The position numbers were made by a program, and so were the translations under genes. A stretch of 45,633 nucleotides of DNA from contig CAIYJE010000005.1 in assembly GCA_903926465.1 (NCBI GenBank), positions 1 through 45,633 of the forward strand, in the 5' to 3' direction. A model generated the notes under the pieces. That model searched no databases, was not told the origin of the DNA, and saw only the letters and a list, made by a program, of their open reading frames with translations. This DNA comes from an uncultured Planctomycetales bacterium (lineage in GTDB: Bacteria > Planctomycetota > Planctomycetia > Isosphaerales > Isosphaeraceae). Shown piece after piece: positions 41,827 to 45,633 of the stretch (positions within the stretch are counted from its first letter, which is position 1; each line of letters opens with the position of its first letter).

Positions 41827-44396
41827 TGAGCACCAGCGACCCCCACGCCCACCCCGAGCCTCAAGAACCGGCCATCAGCCGTGCCACTGGCGAGCCCGCC
41901 GCACACGACGCGATCACCAGGCCCAATCTGTCGAGCCAGCATGCCCCGTTCGCCGCACTCCAGGAACGCTTGGGGCCGTTCATCATTGACCGCAAGCTTG
42001 GCCTCGGTGGGCAGGGGACCGTTTATCGAGCCATCCAGCTCGTTCCCATCCAGCGCGTGGTGGCGCTCAAGATCCTGAATATCAGCGTCGAATCGAAAGC
42101 CGATGCCATACAACTGCGCAAAGAGGCCGAACGGTCGGCCCGGATCGTACACCCGGCCGTTCTGCCCATTTATGAGTTCGGCCAGGCCGATGGCCGCGCC
42201 TATCTCGCCATGCCACTGGTTGACGGCGGCACCCTGGCCGACCTCATCAAACAGCGCAAACACAGACTCGCAGGCAACCCACCCGCCGACTTGCTCAGAC
42301 TGGCAATCCTCAATGAAGAGCCGTTCCAGGAAGAGGCCGTGAACCTGATCGGCCGAATTGCCCATGCCCTGGCCGTCGCACACGAAAAACATATCGTTCA
42401 CCGAGATATCAAGCCCTCCAACATCCTGATCGATCGCCAGGAACTCGGCTCCGTTTATCTCTCGGACTTCGGCCTGGCCCGCGACCTGGATAACATGACC
42501 CTGCTCGACGCCAGCAGCGAGCCCGGCACCATCGCCTACATGGCCCCCGAACGGCTCAAATCCCAGCGCGGATATGACGAATTTCGCTCAGACGTCTACT
42601 CTCTGGGCATCACACTCTACGAACTCGTTACACTCAAGAAAGCCCGGAATATTCCGCCCAACTATTCACCGGGGCTTTATCTGAGGCAAACACTCGACCA
42701 GGAAATCACGCCACCACGCCAGATCAAGCCCAGAATCCACCCCGACCTCGAGGCGATCATCCTCAAGGCCACGGACTTCAGCCCCGCCTATCGATACCCC
42801 AATGCCGGCGAACTGGCGGCCGACCTCGATCGCTTCCGCGCCGGCGAATCCGTACTCGCCCGGCCGCTCGGACCGCTGACTCGCAATCTGCGCAAATTAA
42901 GAAAGTACCGCAAGTACCAAACACCCCTGGCCATCGGGTTGGCCACACTGCTTACACTGGGACTGGTCTGGCAAGGGGTCAACCTGTATGCCGGCGAACT
43001 CCGGAGCAAGGCCCGCACCCTGCTGGAGAAAGGGGATTTCAGCGAGGCCAGCTACGTGGCGGCCCAGGCCCAGGCCGTCTCTGGCAAGAACCCAGAGATG
43101 CTCAACCTGCTCATGGACCTGATCCGCGAAACCGTTCGCCAGTACCGCACCAGCGACGACACCACCGCCTTCGAACATATTCACAAACTCTATGCGGATT
43201 ACGTCAAGCTGCAACAGCGCATGGCCGCGTCGCCCGAAGACGCTGAAGCCGCCCGTAGAAACTTTGCGTTCGAGCTCTCGCTCGCCAAATTCCGTGTGGT
43301 TTCCGATCGGCCCGACACGTGGGTCACGTTCCATCCCACCACCCGCGACGGCCAACCTCGACAAGTGCCACCGCTCTATGCGCTTTGGGCGGGCGGCGAA
43401 CACCAGCCAAGCCAACAGGCCGAGGTGATCGATGGGGTTTACTGGGTCACCGCTTATCAGCCATCCACCGGCTCGTTCGTCGAGTTTCCCTACCACGTGC
43501 CGCACAACGCCTTCATGGAACCCGCCTCATTGGTACTGCACCCACGGACCCACCTCGAAACGGCCCACCTGGTGACCAAGATTGAAGGCGGCTCGTTCAA
43601 GATGGGAGTGAACAATCTGTCAACGGCCGAGTCCCCCGAACATCCGGCCACCGTCCCACCGTTTTATCTGGGAACCGGCGAGGTCACGCAGCAGGCATTC
43701 GATGCATACCTGACCGAGAACGACACACCCGGCAATACCATCCTCTTCCGGCGTGATCGTGAACCACTCACCATTGACCAGTTCCGTCACCAGCGCTGGC
43801 CACAAACCGGACATCCCAGCCCAGACGAGGCGATGCTACCCTGGACCGAAATGATCTTCGAGACGGCGGTTCAATTCGCCGCCTGGTACGGATGCCGACT
43901 CCCGTCCGAGACCGAACTCGAATACACGGCCAGACGCAATGATGGGCCCCTGATCCCACCCGGCAGCCCTGAAAACTGGGACAACGCCGGCCCCCCCTGG
44001 AATACCTTGCACCCGGTCGGCTCGCTTCCCCAAGATCAGATCTCCGTGGAGCCCGGAGGCGCAAAAATCTCGGGCCTTTATGGCAATGCCTTGGAATGGA
44101 CAGTTTTCAAGTTTCGCTCTTACCAGGACTGGAGCAACGAGGGGGAAAACGTCATCCATCGCAAATCCATTCCAGCTCCCCAGGACCGCAATGCCATGGC
44201 CTACGAACTGTTTGGGCAAGCGACCCGCTGCGGAGTGACTGAAACATTTGGGAAACCACGTTGGGTGCTCGGCTACGTGGAACGATTTTTTCACCAGAAA
44301 GCGACCGGCAACAAGTACCTTGGCTTTCGCCTGGCCCGATCCGAACAACCAAAAATCCCGATCGAAAAACTCAGGATTCCCCCAGGCCAGAAATAA
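41826..44396 (+). CDS. Ser/Thr protein kinase fused to an SUMF1 (FGE-sulfatase) domain
   Basis: An 856-residue membrane protein. Residues 50-340 form a Hanks-type kinase: glycine loop GLGGQGTVY (59-67), ATP-binding Lys82 in VVALKIL, catalytic HRDIKPSN (His192, Asp194), SDFGLARD (Asp214) and GTIAYMAPE. A membrane helix follows at about 366-388 (TPLAIGLATLLTLGLVWQGV). Residues 390-500 are helical, then 585-850 form an SUMF1/FGE-sulfatase domain (IEGGSFKMGVNN, YLGTGEVTQQAFDAYL, LPSETELEYTAR, GLYGNALEWT, GFRLARS). SUMF1 domains in this fusion class are usually binding modules without formylglycine activity. The kinase would be cytoplasmic and the SUMF1 part outside the membrane. Substrates are unknown. 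Translation seems coupled to a leader ORF. Confidence 0.92.
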   Translation: MSTSDPHAHPEPQEPAISRATGEPAAHDAITRPNLSSQHAPFAALQERLGPFIIDRKLGLGGQGTVYRAIQLVPIQRVVALKILNISVESKADAIQLRKEAERSARIVHPAVLPIYEFGQADGRAYLAMPLVDGGTLADLIKQRKHRLAGNPPADLLRLAILNEEPFQEEAVNLIGRIAHALAVAHEKHIVHRDIKPSNILIDRQELGSVYLSDFGLARDLDNMTLLDASSEPGTIAYMAPERLKSQRGYDEFRSDVYSLGITLYELVTLKKARNIPPNYSPGLYLRQTLDQEITPPRQIKPRIHPDLEAIILKATDFSPAYRYPNAGELAADLDRFRAGESVLARPLGPLTRNLRKLRKYRKYQTPLAIGLATLLTLGLVWQGVNLYAGELRSKARTLLEKGDFSEASYVAAQAQAVSGKNPEMLNLLMDLIRETVRQYRTSDDTTAFEHIHKLYADYVKLQQRMAASPEDAEAARRNFAFELSLAKFRVVSDRPDTWVTFHPTTRDGQPRQVPPLYALWAGGEHQPSQQAEVIDGVYWVTAYQPSTGSFVEFPYHVPHNAFMEPASLVLHPRTHLETAHLVTKIEGGSFKMGVNNLSTAESPEHPATVPPFYLGTGEVTQQAFDAYLTENDTPGNTILFRRDREPLTIDQFRHQRWPQTGHPSPDEAMLPWTEMIFETAVQFAAWYGCRLPSETELEYTARRNDGPLIPPGSPENWDNAGPPWNTLHPVGSLPQDQISVEPGGAKISGLYGNALEWTVFKFRSYQDWSNEGENVIHRKSIPAPQDRNAMAYELFGQATRCGVTETFGKPRWVLGYVERFFHQKATGNKYLGFRLARSEQPKIPIEKLRIPPGQK

Positions 44397-44549
44397 TAAA
44401 TCCGCGTGGAACGAACCCCAGTAAATGTTCACCTGTCCAGAATTTGCCAGACTGAAGAAGCCGGTGTGGAAGCGACTGCTCCCGGGCTTTTCCAAGGTTC
44501 TGGCCCGCAGTTCCACCACGGAACTGCCGCGCAACTGGAGGGAAAGATA

Positions 44550-45065
44550 ATGACGACCCTGAATCCGCAGATCGCTCCACGCCTGCCTGTGAAGGTTTTC
44601 TACCCCGACACATCTGCAACAGCCCCGAACAATGGGTACTACGAAATAATCAGTTCCGGAACTTCGATCACGTATTCCACGCAATTCGGTTATTTCCTGG
44701 ACAACAACAGTGTCCAGTACCTGATCCCGCTGGTGAAGCCGTACACCTCGGGCACCTTGACCACCATCTCCGGCCCAGACATGCAGATCCAGGTCACGAA
44801 CCCATACACTGGCTCAACCCTGTGGTATGGGCTGACGAACATTGTGACCAGCGATAGCCACAGGTGCTGGGTCTGTTTGTGGCCCGGGCAATCGAGCGCA
44901 TGGTCGGGCGTGGCGTCGCAAACGGTGTCTGGCACGAACACATCTCAGGCCAGCGTTGCCTGGTCATCCACCAGTACGTTGCAGTACACCCTGTGCAAGA
45001 ACCTGACTGTATCCTCGGGATTGCCAACTTATGCGTTCTTGCAACTGATCTTCCCTGCCGTGTGA
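44550..45065 (+). CDS. Small unknown protein downstream of the kinase
   Basis: A 171-residue protein of a family I do not recognise. It has no signal peptide. It is rich in Ser, Thr, Tyr and Asn, with alternating hydrophobic and polar residues (YYEIISSGTSITYSTQFGYF, TISGPDMQIQVTNPYTGSTL), so a beta-sandwich is plausible. It holds three cysteines (two in HRCWVCLW, one in LCKNL). The ATG has GGAGGGAAAGATA just upstream, a strong RBS. It follows the kinase-SUMF1 gene by 153 bp on the same strand and could be a substrate or partner, but that is only position-based. Confidence 0.6.
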   Translation: MTTLNPQIAPRLPVKVFYPDTSATAPNNGYYEIISSGTSITYSTQFGYFLDNNSVQYLIPLVKPYTSGTLTTISGPDMQIQVTNPYTGSTLWYGLTNIVTSDSHRCWVCLWPGQSSAWSGVASQTVSGTNTSQASVAWSSTSTLQYTLCKNLTVSSGLPTYAFLQLIFPAV

Positions 45066-45394
45066 TGGCGCGACTGAAGATTTGAAGCACTCCGGGATCG
45101 CCGGGGGGAGCCGGCATCGGCCGAGCAGGTTCCCTTCGCGCGGGCCGGCAGACCTATCAAGGCCTACTCCCGGAATTGAAACCATTCTCGCTCCGGGCGG
45201 ATGATGCACCTTGGCGCGGCCTGAGCGCGGGCCAATAGGGCCGATGTCGTGATGACGGTGCCAGTTTTCTGGCACGCGTGGCCTTGCTAGAATCGGCGCA
45301 ACCGGGCGTGGCGATGGCGACTGGCCTGTACAGGAACACGCTGATGCGGGGCCGCACGAACTTTGGGGATAGCGCGGGCACGTGTACTCCTGGT
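45066..45394. other. Gap with hairpin and -10-like box
   Basis: No gene is called in these 329 bp. GTGCCAG-TTTT-CTGGCAC at 45258-45275 is a perfect 7-bp hairpin, and TAGAAT at 45288-45293 resembles the -10 boxes at 20562 and 39471. It may be a promoter for a gene to the right of the window. Confidence 0.3.
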
Positions 45395-45633
45395 CAGAGC
45401 CGCGAACGGAAGTGAGCGACCCTCTCTCATGGAAAAATCAGGACCAGCAACATAAGGTTCACCAGCCACGCGATTTCTTCTTACAGAGCCGAGAACGGAA
45501 GTGAGCGACCCTCTCTCATGGAAAAATCAGGACCAGCAACACAAGGTTCACCAGCCACGCGATTTCTTCTTACAGAGCCGCGAACGGAAGTGAGCGACCC
45601 TCTCTCATGGAAAAATCAGGACCAGCAACACAA
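45395..45633. repeat. 89-bp tandem repeat, truncated by the window edge
   Basis: Units begin with CAGAGCCG(C/A)GAACGG at 45395, 45484 and 45573, an exact 89-bp period. The units differ at only a few positions (C/A at the eighth base; AACATAAGG versus AACACAAGG). Each contains GTGAGCGACC, CTCTCTCATGG, ATCAGGACCAGC and a GCGATTTCTTCTTA end. The third copy is cut off, so the true copy number is unknown. No coding frame is supported across the units. Confidence 0.85.

Noticed and set aside
45270-45293. Possible sigma-54 promoter (TGGCAC ... TTGCT)
   Set aside because: The distance between the GG and GC dinucleotides is 13 bp instead of the required 10, and TGGCAC is part of a perfect hairpin.
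45395-45633. Possible CRISPR array at the right edge
   Set aside because: The entire 89-bp unit is conserved; there are no unique spacers between short constant repeats and no cas genes are present.

Overview
The window looks like a chromosomal segment of a planctomycete (Planctomycetota). The basis is a set of families that are characteristic of that phylum: two N-termini carrying the arginine-rich, LExRxLL-type 'planctomycete extracellular' motif, a DUF1501 protein with a Tat-like leader, a DUF1559 protein with the H-x9-DG ending, a cytochrome/WD40 protein next to a PPC-domain protein, a DUF1080 hydrolase-like protein, and a Ser/Thr kinase fused to an SUMF1 (FGE-sulfatase) domain. I cannot fix the family or genus from the sequence alone.

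Layout. 1-0.9 kb: 3' end of a DUF3467 gene, a palindromic repeat copy and a small motif-bearing secreted protein. 1.2-3.7 kb: ExbB/ExbD energy-transducing pair and a DedA membrane protein. 3.8-9.6 kb (minus strand): a two-component cluster with two paralogous PAS histidine kinases and one response regulator. 9.8-12.7 kb (minus): an orphan Phd-type antitoxin, NhaA Na+/H+ antiporter and MobA. 12.9-16.3 kb: a DUF4919-like protein, a two-helix membrane protein, an OprP/O-type porin and a convergent methyltransferase. 16.6-20.2 kb (minus): a large decayed surface protein with malectin-like, Ig-like and three tandem C-terminal modules, broken by four 1-nt indels, three nonsense codons and a mobile palindromic element. 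20.6-27.4 kb (plus): DUF1501, a TolB-like propeller, then an overlapping ECF sigma factor / membrane protein / secreted protein set and a DUF1559 protein. 27.8-32.9 kb (minus): cytochrome-WD40, PPC-domain and DUF1080 proteins. 33.3-35.5 kb: two genes each interrupted by one in-frame TGA (an AlbA_2/HATPase protein and a short AF2212-like antitoxin), with DoxX between them. 35.7-39.4 kb: a complete sugar-type ABC importer (lipoprotein, double ATPase, permease) with 4-bp gene overlaps. 39.5-41.6 kb: a molybdopterin oxidoreductase, whose cofactor could be finished by the MobA at 12 kb. 41.8-45.1 kb: the kinase-SUMF1 fusion, preceded by a 12-codon leader ORF, and a small unknown protein. 45.4 kb to the edge: an 89-bp tandem repeat running off the window.

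The points most worth a second look are the mobile palindrome found in two places (one copy inside the broken adhesin), the unrecognised ~250-residue N-terminal domain shared by the two kinases, the ~174-residue tandem module of the adhesin, the paired in-frame TGA codons, and the several families of short dispersed repeats. No tRNA, rRNA or CRISPR array was recognised. All calls are by eye; no database search was run.
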